Below, piece after piece: positions 17,108 through 23,809 of a DNA stretch of 34,243 nucleotides. Position numbers and translations under genes: made by a program. The DNA comes from Candidatus Gastranaerophilales bacterium (GTDB lineage Bacteria > Cyanobacteriota > Vampirovibrionia > Gastranaerophilales > Gastranaerophilaceae). The stretch is from the NCBI GenBank assembly GCA_944322685.1, contig CALUPP010000013.1, forward strand, positions 1 to 34,243, written 5' to 3'. Each line of letters starts with the position of its first letter. The stretch's first letter is position 1. Under the pieces are notes generated by a model that was given only the letters and a program-made list of their open reading frames with translations, made no database searches and was not told the origin of the DNA.

Positions 17108-17749
17108 TCAGTCCTGAGCGCTCTGCGCAAGATAACGAAGCGCCTCTTTCAGGATTTCCTCGGGCGAATCTTTCTTTTCTGCGCTTGCAAACGCAAGTTT
17201 TATGGCATTTTTCGCCTCATCCGGCGAATAACCGAGCGAGAACAGAACTGCCTGAACCTCAGAAACCGTTTCTTCAGGAGCATTCACGTCGGTTGTGATA
17301 TCAGAAAGGTCGATTGGTGCAGTTTTTTGCCAGTTTATGAGTTTGTCCTTGAGTTCAATGATGATTTTTTGCGCAAGCTTCGGCCCAATGCCTTTTGCGC
17401 GCGAAAGCTCCTTATAATCGCCCCTGATTACCGCCGAAATCAGCTCACAACCCGAAAATTCATTCAAAAGCACCAGCGCGGACTTCATCCCGACCCCGGA
17501 AACGCTCTGAAGAATGTTAAAAATGTCCCGTTCTTCACGGTTTGCGAACCCGCACAGCGACATTGAATCTTCTTTGTGAATCAGAGTTACGTAAATTTTA
17601 GATTCCGCGTTCAGCCCGCCCAAATCAGCGATTGCGCGGTCGGTTGTGTTGATTGCGTAGCCGATTCCGTTGTTTTCAATGATAACCAGCGCCCCTTTTG
17701 ACGCTGCCGGCTGTTTTGAGATGATTATACCTTTGATGTAGTCGTACAT
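17108..17749 (-). CDS. ruvA: Holliday junction branch migration protein RuvA
   Basis: 213 residues. It binds four-way junctions and loads the RuvB motor. The N-terminal OB-fold domain (about 1-63) starts MYDYIKGIIISK. Two helix-hairpin-helix motifs follow, LQSVSGVGMKSALVLL and LSRAKGIGPKLAQKIIIEL. A C-terminal RuvB-contacting domain (about 150-210) contains LFSLGYSPDEAKNAIKLA. The ATG lies 25 bp inside the end of bioB with AAGGA 6 nt upstream, so translation is probably coupled. ruvB and ruvC are not in the window. Confidence 0.95.
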   Translation of the reverse strand: MYDYIKGIIISKQPAASKGALVIIENNGIGYAINTTDRAIADLGGLNAESKIYVTLIHKEDSMSLCGFANREERDIFNILQSVSGVGMKSALVLLNEFSGCELISAVIRGDYKELSRAKGIGPKLAQKIIIELKDKLINWQKTAPIDLSDITTDVNAPEETVSEVQAVLFSLGYSPDEAKNAIKLAFASAEKKDSPEEILKEALRYLAQSAQD

Positions 17750-18654
17750 ATTAGTTCCTTGTTCAGTTTTTCAATGGTTTCGAGGTCTTTTTCGGGCGTT
17801 TTTCCGGTTGTGGTCAAATAATCGCCCGTCAAAATGCCCTCAACGCAATATTTTAGCATAAGTTCCTGATTTTTCTCCGAAAGCCGCATTCTTCCGCCGC
17901 AAAAACGCACAACAGAATCGGGATTTGCAATTTTCAGAATCGCAATCGTCCTCATGATGCCGTCTTCGTCGATTTTGTCGTGGTAATTTTCAAAAGGCGT
18001 GTCTTTTATGGGCATCAGGATGTTCAACGGGATGGAATCGGGGTGAATTTCCGCCAGCTCCATTGCCATTTCCACGCGCTGCTCAACACTTTCGCCCATC
18101 CCGATAATAACCCCACAGCAAAGCTCCATTCCGTATTTTCGGACGAGTTTTACCGTATTTATTCGGTCTTCATAGCTGTGTGTGGTACAGATTTGCGGGT
18201 GATATGAGCGGCAGGTGTTAATATTGTGATGAAAACGCTTCAATCCGGCTTCTGCAAGCCTTTTTGCCTGTTCTTCGTTCAATATCCCGATAGACGCGCA
18301 GCTGTTGAGCCCGTCAATTTTGTTGATTTCTTTTATCATCTCAATCATCGTGTCAAAATCGCTCTCATCCGGCGTTTTTCCGGATGTCACGACGGCAAAA
18401 CGCAATGATTTATGCTCTTTTGCCCTCAAAGCCGCTTTTTTCACTTCTTCGGGTGAAAGAAGCGGATTTGTTTCGATATTCGTGCGATAGTGCGAGCTCT
18501 GGGCGCAATATTTGCAATTTTGCGAGCACTTTCCGGTTCTGGCACTGATTAGCGAGCAGAGTTCGATTTTATTTGAGCACACTTCGCCCGAAATCTCCAA
18601 AAGCTCCTCCAAATCCGAGTTATATAATTTTAAAAGTTCTTCTTTGCTGTACAT
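17725..18654 (-). CDS. bioB: biotin synthase
   Basis: 309 residues from the ATG of MYSKEELL. Radical-SAM enzyme that inserts sulfur into dethiobiotin. The SAM-binding [4Fe-4S] cluster ligands are C43, C47 and C50 in GKCSQNCKYCAQSS. Other family blocks are present: FAVVTSG, HHNINTCRSYHPQICTTHSYEDR, CCGVIIGMGES, PLNILMPIKDTPFEN and RFCGGRMRLSE. A longer TTG start at 18681 would overlap mnmE; the ATG has GGAG 4 nt upstream and follows mnmE by 11 bp. No bioA, bioD, bioF or bioW gene is nearby. It overlaps ruvA by 25 bp. Confidence 0.95.
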   Translation of the reverse strand: MYSKEELLKLYNSDLEELLEISGEVCSNKIELCSLISARTGKCSQNCKYCAQSSHYRTNIETNPLLSPEEVKKAALRAKEHKSLRFAVVTSGKTPDESDFDTMIEMIKEINKIDGLNSCASIGILNEEQAKRLAEAGLKRFHHNINTCRSYHPQICTTHSYEDRINTVKLVRKYGMELCCGVIIGMGESVEQRVEMAMELAEIHPDSIPLNILMPIKDTPFENYHDKIDEDGIMRTIAILKIANPDSVVRFCGGRMRLSEKNQELMLKYCVEGILTGDYLTTTGKTPEKDLETIEKLNKELICTTTSKV

Positions 18655-18665
18655 GCTGCTCCGTT

Positions 18666-19997
18666 TTATTTGCCGATACAAAAATTGTCAAAAATACTGT
18701 TCAAAATGTCATCCGTAATCACTTCGCCCGTAAGCTCGTCGAGCGCAATAAGCGCGGATTTCAAATCAATCGAAATCAAATCCTGAAGCTGCCTTGCATT
18801 CGCTGCTTCAAGCGCGTTTTTTAATGAAAAAAGGCAGTTTTTAAGGCATTCTTCCTGGCGCTGGTTCGTCGTGAACTCGCTTTCGACGGAATTTGAATCC
18901 AGAACCATATCCGCAATTTTTGACTTCAATTCTTCAATATTTTCCCCTGATTTTACGGAAATATTCATTACATCCGGAAAATGCCCCAAATCGGACTTTG
19001 CTGCGATTTTTATGTGGGGTTTTTCCTTGATTAAGTCGTAAATTTCGCTGTCCTCAGCCGAAAAGCCCTTTGAAGCGTCAAAAAGGAACAAAATAATATC
19101 AGCCTCGGCCGCACATTTTTTTGTGTAATCAATTCCGATTGCCTCAACGCGGTCAATTTCTTCACCAGAGTGGATTCCGGCCGTATCAATCAAAGTCGCG
19201 GGAATTCCGTGGATATCCATGGTTTCCTGGAGCACATCGCGCGTTGTTCCGGCGATTTCCGTAACTATTGCCCTGTCAATGCTCAAAAGCCGGTTAAAAA
19301 GCGAGGATTTTCCCGCATTCGGGCGGCCCACGATTGCGATTTTTATGCCCTGGCGCATTACGTTAGAGTTTTTTGCGCCTTTGAGGATATTTTCGGTTTT
19401 TTTGATTGATTTGAAAATTGCATCCTCAATTTCCGAATATTCCGGCTCCGCAACATCCTCCGGAAAGTCAATCGCAGCAACTATTCTCGACAATATGCCG
19501 ACAATATTCGTTTTTATCTCCTTAATTTCGGAAGAAAGCTTCCCGCAAAGGTTTCCGGCGCTTTTTCTGGCAAAATCGTCGGTTTTCGCATGGATTAAAT
19601 CAAGAACCGCCTCCGCCTGCGACAAATCCATTTTTTTGTTCAAAAAAGCACGTTTTGTGAACTCGCCGCGCTGCGCAAGCCTTGCGCCGTTTTTCAAAGT
19701 CAAATCAAGGATTTTTTTAACGATTTTTATGCCCCCATGGCACTGAAACTCGACGACATCCTCGCCCGTAAAGCTATGAGGAGCCTTAAACGGCAGGAGA
19801 ATGACCTCATCCACCGGTTCATCACCATCTTTTACCCAGCCCAGGCAGATTTTTCCGGGCTCAAAGCCGCTTTTTGAAAACATTTTTTCTGCAATTTTAA
19901 AAGCCTCTGTCCCGGAAACCCGCACAGCGCCTATTCCGCCCATTCCGAGCGGGGTGATAATTGCCGAGATTGTTTCAAATTCTCCCGTGATATTCAT
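18666..19997 (-). CDS. mnmE: tRNA modification GTPase MnmE
   Basis: 443 residues from the ATG of MNITGEF. With MnmG it modifies wobble uridine in tRNAs. The N-terminal folate-binding domain (GGIGAVRVSG, DEVILLPFKAPHSFTGEDVVEFQCHGG, GEFTKRAFLNKKMDLSQAEAV) is followed by the G domain: G1 GRPNAGKS (224-231), G2 TTRD (251-254) and G3 DTAG (271-274). G4 reads AKSD (333-336) instead of the usual NKxD. The C-terminus FCIGK is the conserved MnmE end with its functional cysteine. An ATG 12 bp upstream (20009) directly abuts the likely -10, so I prefer 19997. It is first in the mnmE-bioB-ruvA run. Confidence 0.93.
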   Translation of the reverse strand: MNITGEFETISAIITPLGMGGIGAVRVSGTEAFKIAEKMFSKSGFEPGKICLGWVKDGDEPVDEVILLPFKAPHSFTGEDVVEFQCHGGIKIVKKILDLTLKNGARLAQRGEFTKRAFLNKKMDLSQAEAVLDLIHAKTDDFARKSAGNLCGKLSSEIKEIKTNIVGILSRIVAAIDFPEDVAEPEYSEIEDAIFKSIKKTENILKGAKNSNVMRQGIKIAIVGRPNAGKSSLFNRLLSIDRAIVTEIAGTTRDVLQETMDIHGIPATLIDTAGIHSGEEIDRVEAIGIDYTKKCAAEADIILFLFDASKGFSAEDSEIYDLIKEKPHIKIAAKSDLGHFPDVMNISVKSGENIEELKSKIADMVLDSNSVESEFTTNQRQEECLKNCLFSLKNALEAANARQLQDLISIDLKSALIALDELTGEVITDDILNSIFDNFCIGK

Positions 19998-20009
19998 ACG
20001 ATAAATCAT

Positions 20010-20039
20010 ACTATAAACGCGGTTTTTACACCAATGTAA
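20010..20039 (-). promoter_or_regulatory. probable mnmE promoter
   Basis: On the minus strand TATAGT (20010-20015) follows a TTACAT about 18 bp upstream. The start of transcription would fall only a few bases before the ATG at 19997, giving a near-leaderless mRNA; there is no Shine-Dalgarno sequence. Confidence 0.4.
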
Positions 20040-20099
20040 CAAAATATTAAGCAAAATTAAAAGAAAAAAGCAATTTTTTCATATGAATATACTTTATAT

Positions 20100-20248
20100 A
20101 TATGTAAGACACAACAAAGATAAACAAGAGAAATAATTTTACTTACTTACTTCATACACACTAACCTACCACACTAACCTACACTTACTTACACACGAGG
20201 AATTACAAAAAAGAATTCCAGGGGACTTGTTAAAAGTCCCTTTTTTTT
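20100..20248 (+). ncRNA. candidate small RNA between mnmE and uppS
   Basis: Between two divergent genes lies a plus-strand terminator with no annotated plus-strand gene before it, which implies an unannotated transcript. Its likely body contains a 66-nt stretch without any G (20131-20196), built from ACTT repeats and two copies of a CACACTAACCTAC unit. A 6-bp hairpin GGAATT/AATTCC (20199-20219) and the terminator follow. AT-rich -10-like sequences (TATACT at 20088, TATATA at about 20096) precede it. The 5' end is a guess. The only open frame, 17 codons from 20083, has no ribosome-binding site. Confidence 0.5.
20222..20248 (+). terminator. strong intrinsic terminator (plus strand)
   Basis: GGGACTT (20222-20228), a 5-nt loop, AAGTCCC (20234-20240) and eight Ts (20241-20248). 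It is a textbook Rho-independent terminator pointing towards uppS. Confidence 0.85.
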
Positions 20249-20387
20249 ATGCATTTTTGGGGAAATTGGGCTTTTTATGTGTGAAATTCGTGAAATTGCC
20301 AGGATTTTCGGATAATTTTTGGCGATAAGGCCGCAAAAAGCGGAAATGTTCAAAATTTTCGGATTTAACAATTCAGGCGATTCTTTT

Positions 20388-20418
20388 TTGGCACATATTA
20401 GTATTTTTGGGCTATAAT
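20388..20418 (+). promoter_or_regulatory. uppS promoter
   Basis: TTGGCA (20388-20393), a 19-bp spacer and TATAAT (20413-20418). It places transcription start near 20425, ruling out the in-frame TTG at 20427 as the uppS start. Confidence 0.55.
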
Positions 20419-20453
20419 TTTATGGATTGGAATATGTATATCGGAGCCAAATT

Positions 20454-21194
20454 TTGACAAAAATAAAAGAAAAAAACCAAATAAAAGAAATCGTTGAAAA
20501 AACGAACTTGCAGCACATAGCAATCATCATGGACGGAAACAGAAGGTGGGCAAAAACCCATTTATTGCCCTCTGCCGTGGGACATCAGAAAGGCGTTGAA
20601 TCGCTGAAAAAAACAATGCGCGCTTTTGACAAATTCGGAATAAAATATCTTACGGTTTACACATTTTCAACCGAAAACTGGAACAGAAAAAAGGAAGAAG
20701 TCGATTTTTTAATGAATTTGCTGGCAAAAACGCTCACGGACGAGCTTGAGGAGATGCACAACGAAAATGTAAAGATAAGATTCATCGGAAATATTGAAAA
20801 ACTCAGCCCAAAACTGGTAAAAATCCTCAAAAATGCCGAAAAGAAAACAGAAAAAAACACCGGCGTAAATCTTCAAATTGCTTTTAATTACGGCGCACGC
20901 GATGAAATCGTGCAGGCGGCAAAAAAAATTGCGCAAAAAGCGGTTTCAGGCGAAATAAAAATCGACGATATAGACGAAACCATGTTTTCTGAAAATCTTT
21001 ACACGGCTGATATGCCCGATCCCGATTTGCTCATACGCACCGGGGGAGAAAAACGCATAAGCAACTATCTTTTATGGCAGATTGCGTATTCTGAGGTTTA
21101 CGTGACCGACAAATTTTGGCCGGAATTTGACGAAAAGGCTCTTTCTGAGGCGGTTACAGAATTTGAAAAGAGAAACAGAAGATATGGAAAATAA
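20454..21194 (+). CDS. uppS: isoprenyl transferase (undecaprenyl diphosphate synthase)
   Basis: 246 residues from a TTG with GGAG 7 nt upstream. It makes the C55 lipid carrier for peptidoglycan and other envelope glycans by cis-condensation of isopentenyl diphosphate. Family motifs: HIAIIMDGNRRWAK (catalytic D27), TVYTFSTENWNRKKEEVDFLMNLL, NYGARDEIVQA, and LLIRTGGEKRISNYLLWQIAYSEVYVTDKFWPEF with the substrate-binding R-x-G-G-x-x-R-x-S-N. It overlaps rdgB by 11 bp. It is functionally linked to the PBP in this window, which uses the lipid-linked precursor. Confidence 0.95.
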   Translation: MTKIKEKNQIKEIVEKTNLQHIAIIMDGNRRWAKTHLLPSAVGHQKGVESLKKTMRAFDKFGIKYLTVYTFSTENWNRKKEEVDFLMNLLAKTLTDELEEMHNENVKIRFIGNIEKLSPKLVKILKNAEKKTEKNTGVNLQIAFNYGARDEIVQAAKKIAQKAVSGEIKIDDIDETMFSENLYTADMPDPDLLIRTGGEKRISNYLLWQIAYSEVYVTDKFWPEFDEKALSEAVTEFEKRNRRYGK

Positions 21195-21771
21195 AATAAA
21201 GAAAATAGCTTTAGGCACCTCGAATCCGCACAAACTTGAAGAAATCAAGGAAATTATCAAAAATTCGGATATAGAATTTGTCCTGCCGCCGGCTGGTTTT
21301 GACCCTTTGGAAAACGGAACGACATTTGAAGAAAATTCTTACATAAAAGCCGCAGAGGCATCGAGAGTTTCGGGTTTGTGGGGGCTTGCGGATGATACGG
21401 GGCTCTGTGTGGAAGCGCTAAACGGTGCGCCCGGGCTTTATTCCGCGAGATATGCGCCCACGCCGCAAGAAAGAATAGAAAAACTGCTTTTTGAGTTAAA
21501 AAATGTGCCCAAAGAGCGCAGAAATGCAAAATTTGTCTGCACAATGGTTTTGACCAATCCTGAGGGCAAAAAAATCCACGCACAAACCGGCGAAATACGC
21601 GGTTTTATTACGGAAAAACCGTCCGGCATTCATGGTTTCGGCTATGATCCGGTATTTTTCATTCCATCGCTCGGAAAAACAATGGCTGAATTGTCACTTG
21701 AAGAAAAAAACACGCTCAGCCACCGCGCGCTGGCTCTTTTGCCGATGATGGAGTTTATTAACAAGCTTTAA
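21184..21771 (+). CDS. rdgB: XTP/dITP diphosphatase (RdgB/HAM1 family)
   Basis: 195 residues from the ATG at 21184, the usual length. It hydrolyses dITP, XTP and other non-canonical purine nucleotides, keeping them out of DNA and RNA. Motifs: LGTSNPHKLEEIKEI (substrate phosphate loop), ADDTGLCVEALNGAPGLYSARYA (catalytic Asp pair), GFGYDPVFFIP and SHRALAL. An in-frame ATG at 21127 lies deep inside uppS and adds a sequence unlike the family. The start overlaps the uppS stop by 11 bp, suggesting translational coupling. Confidence 0.94.
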   Translation: MENKIKKIALGTSNPHKLEEIKEIIKNSDIEFVLPPAGFDPLENGTTFEENSYIKAAEASRVSGLWGLADDTGLCVEALNGAPGLYSARYAPTPQERIEKLLFELKNVPKERRNAKFVCTMVLTNPEGKKIHAQTGEIRGFITEKPSGIHGFGYDPVFFIPSLGKTMAELSLEEKNTLSHRALALLPMMEFINKL

Positions 21772-21903
21772 ACGGCTTTCGGGCGCGTTTTTTTCAAATT
21801 TCGCTCCTTTCTTCCAAATTTATTACCCGACAGGCAATCCGGGCAGATAATTTCAAAAATCAGTACAATTTGATATCTTACAAGGACGTAAGGAGAAATT
21901 GTA

Positions 21904-22605
21904 ATGATAAAAAAGTTTTTTATACCGGTTTGCGCAGCGGTTTTTTTCGTGTTTGGGGCTAATTACGTGGGATTTTCCGCCGAAATTGACGACGATATCA
22001 ACGAAGCAGTGCTTTTCATCGTAGATTTTTCGAACAGCATGTCAGAAAAATTCCGGGGAATAAAAAAAATCGACATGGTGCTTGAAACAATCGACGAAAT
22101 CCTGCCCACAATCCCGAAAAACAAAAAAATCGGGCTTCGTGTTTACGGCCACAAGTCGGGATTTCTTGCGTCCACGGCCTGCAAGGCAAGCAGCCTTTTA
22201 GTTCCGATTTCACAGGGAAGCGCGAGCTTGATTCAGGGAAATTTGTACAATCTCAAGCCCACAGGCTGGACGCCGATTACTTTTGCGCTGAAACAGGCCG
22301 TTGCCAATGATTTTGCGGGTTTTAGCGGCAAAAAAAGAATCATATTACTCTCGGACGGCGGCGAAAACTGCGACGAAAGCCCTTGTGATTATGCGCTGGA
22401 GCTGATTAAGCAGCGTGATGATATATTTATTGACGTTATTGCGTTTACGATTTTTGATCAGGAGGCAAAAAACCAGCTAAAATGTGCTGCTCTGGCTACA
22501 AGCGGGAAATTTTATACGGCAAACACAACAGCCGAGCTGAAAAAAAGCCTTGCGAATTCTCTGAGCGCCAAAAAAGAGGTGCAGGGAAAGATTATTTTGC
22601 ACTAA
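21904..22605 (+). CDS. exported von Willebrand factor A domain protein
   Basis: 233 residues. A signal peptide (MIKK, then a hydrophobic stretch to about residue 26, FSAEIDD) predicts export. The VWA domain has a complete metal-ion-dependent adhesion site: D41-x-S43-x-S45 (FIVDFSNSMS), T123 in PTGWTPITFAL and D151 in LLSDGGENCDE. Such proteins bind protein partners through the metal; no enzymatic domain is attached. AAGGAG lies 8 nt before the ATG. The following gene also encodes an exported repeat protein but has its own promoter. Confidence 0.88.
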   Translation: MIKKFFIPVCAAVFFVFGANYVGFSAEIDDDINEAVLFIVDFSNSMSEKFRGIKKIDMVLETIDEILPTIPKNKKIGLRVYGHKSGFLASTACKASSLLVPISQGSASLIQGNLYNLKPTGWTPITFALKQAVANDFAGFSGKKRIILLSDGGENCDESPCDYALELIKQRDDIFIDVIAFTIFDQEAKNQLKCAALATSGKFYTANTTAELKKSLANSLSAKKEVQGKIILH

Positions 22606-22703
22606 AGCCTAAAATGTCGAGCCAGCTCGCGAAACTTCAGCGCAAATAGCACGATAGCCGGGCATTTTTCGGAAAATTTGTTGTTTTGCGGGCTCATTTT
22701 CCG

Positions 22704-22742
22704 TTGAATAGATTTTTATTCAATTTTTATGCTATTATTCAA
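22704..22742 (+). promoter_or_regulatory. extended -10 promoter with TATTCAA repeats
   Basis: TTGAATA (22704-22710) and TATTCAA (22717-22723) form a 7-bp inverted repeat, and a third TATTCAA lies at 22736-22742. The extended -10 TGC-TATTAT (22730-22738) ends only 6 bp before the ATG at 22745, so the mRNA would be leaderless. The repeats could be an operator overlapping the promoter. Confidence 0.45.
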
Positions 22743-22744
22743 TT

Positions 22745-23626
22745 ATGAAAAAGAGTTTTGTAATTTTAGGATTTATATTTTTATTTTTTGCACTGCCGGC
22801 AATCTCCGCTGAGGCGCTAAAAACCGAAGTTTACAGCGAAGACGGAAAATTCGGGCTGAAATGCGGTGAAGAAATAATAACCAAAGCAGAGTACAAAAAA
22901 ATAATCCGCCTTGGAGAAAAAGCCTGGATAATTCAAAAGGGCAACCGTTTCGGGCTTATGGATGACAGCGGAAAAATCCTCGTAAAACCAAAATACAGAC
23001 ATGCAGACAGAATTCTCTTAAAATTCGCAAAACTCGGCAACGACAATGATTACGGGCTTTACGATGATACCGGAAAAGCCATTTTGCAGCCGGAATATTC
23101 TTCAATTGACCTTTTGTTCGGCCAAATGCTGCTTATATGCAAAAATTACAAATACGGGGTAACGGATTTTGACGGAAAAATCCTGTTAAAACCGGAATTC
23201 GATGATATTTACATGCCCACACCCAAAACAATGCGCATAAAATACAACGGTGAATGGTACGAAATCGAACGCCTGCAAAAAGGCGAAATAAATCTTCCGG
23301 AGGAAACAAAAAAAGTCACAATTGACAACAAAGAGTTCAAAGTTACCCATCTTGCGGCGAATGCAGGGGTGATTTCCGGCTACACGGCTGTTACGGCTGC
23401 TGATTATACGCTAAAAATCTTTTCTTCAATTTCACCCGCATACGAACAGACGATTGATGAGCTTATGTTCTCTCAGGGCGCAGAAACCGTTTCAATTTTG
23501 ATAAAACTCGGCTGGCTGCCCAAATTTCCGTTCACTTATGCAAAAAAATACTACCAAAACCTCAGAGCGCCGAACAACGGGCCGTTATCCGGCATAAAAG
23601 ACGATTTAAGACGAAAAATCGACTAA
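22745..23626 (+). CDS. exported WG-repeat protein
   Basis: 293 residues. A signal peptide (MKKSFVILGFIFLFFALPAISAEA) is followed by four WG/KWG-type beta units: GKFGLKCGEEIITKAEYKKI, NRFGLMDDSGKILVKPKYRHA, NDYGLYDDTGKAILQPEYSSI and YKYGVTDFDGKILLKPEFDDI. The C-terminal third (about 190-293) is a different, possibly helical domain. WG repeats are thought to form binding surfaces; no enzyme function is visible. There is no Shine-Dalgarno sequence, and the promoter position suggests leaderless translation. Confidence 0.85.
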   Translation: MKKSFVILGFIFLFFALPAISAEALKTEVYSEDGKFGLKCGEEIITKAEYKKIIRLGEKAWIIQKGNRFGLMDDSGKILVKPKYRHADRILLKFAKLGNDNDYGLYDDTGKAILQPEYSSIDLLFGQMLLICKNYKYGVTDFDGKILLKPEFDDIYMPTPKTMRIKYNGEWYEIERLQKGEINLPEETKKVTIDNKEFKVTHLAANAGVISGYTAVTAADYTLKIFSSISPAYEQTIDELMFSQGAETVSILIKLGWLPKFPFTYAKKYYQNLRAPNNGPLSGIKDDLRRKID

Positions 23627-23650
23627 AAATTTGCGATTTTGGAGTTTAGC

Positions 23651-23683
23651 GTGATTTGATAGGCCCGTTAAGCCTCAAATCAC
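23651..23683. terminator. long hairpin between WG gene and the convergent DXS-like gene
   Basis: GTGATTTGA (23651-23659) pairs perfectly with TCAAATCAC (23675-23683), with an inner GGC/GCC and a 7-nt loop. It has no T tract on either strand, so it may act as an mRNA 3' stabiliser or barrier rather than an intrinsic terminator. The remainder of 23684-23809 holds no gene. Confidence 0.4.
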
Positions 23684-23809
23684 CGTTTAGAAGCCGTAGA
23701 AAGCACGATTTGAGTGTTCAAAGGCTAAAAACGCGCATTGCATTAAAAACAAATTCCGCGCCCCCGCCGCAAATGGCGAAAACGCAGAATTCAAAGCCGT
23801 TAAAGGGGT

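Noticed and set aside
20083-20136. 17-codon open frame starting MNILYIYVRH upstream of the orphan terminator, as a leader peptide
   Set aside because: No ribosome-binding site, and the stop lies far from the hairpins; an RNA role explains the region better.
20131-20196. Repeated CACACTAACCTAC and ACTT units looked like a small CRISPR or tandem-repeat array
   Set aside because: The units are short, irregular and adjacent, with no spacers of constant length and no cas genes.
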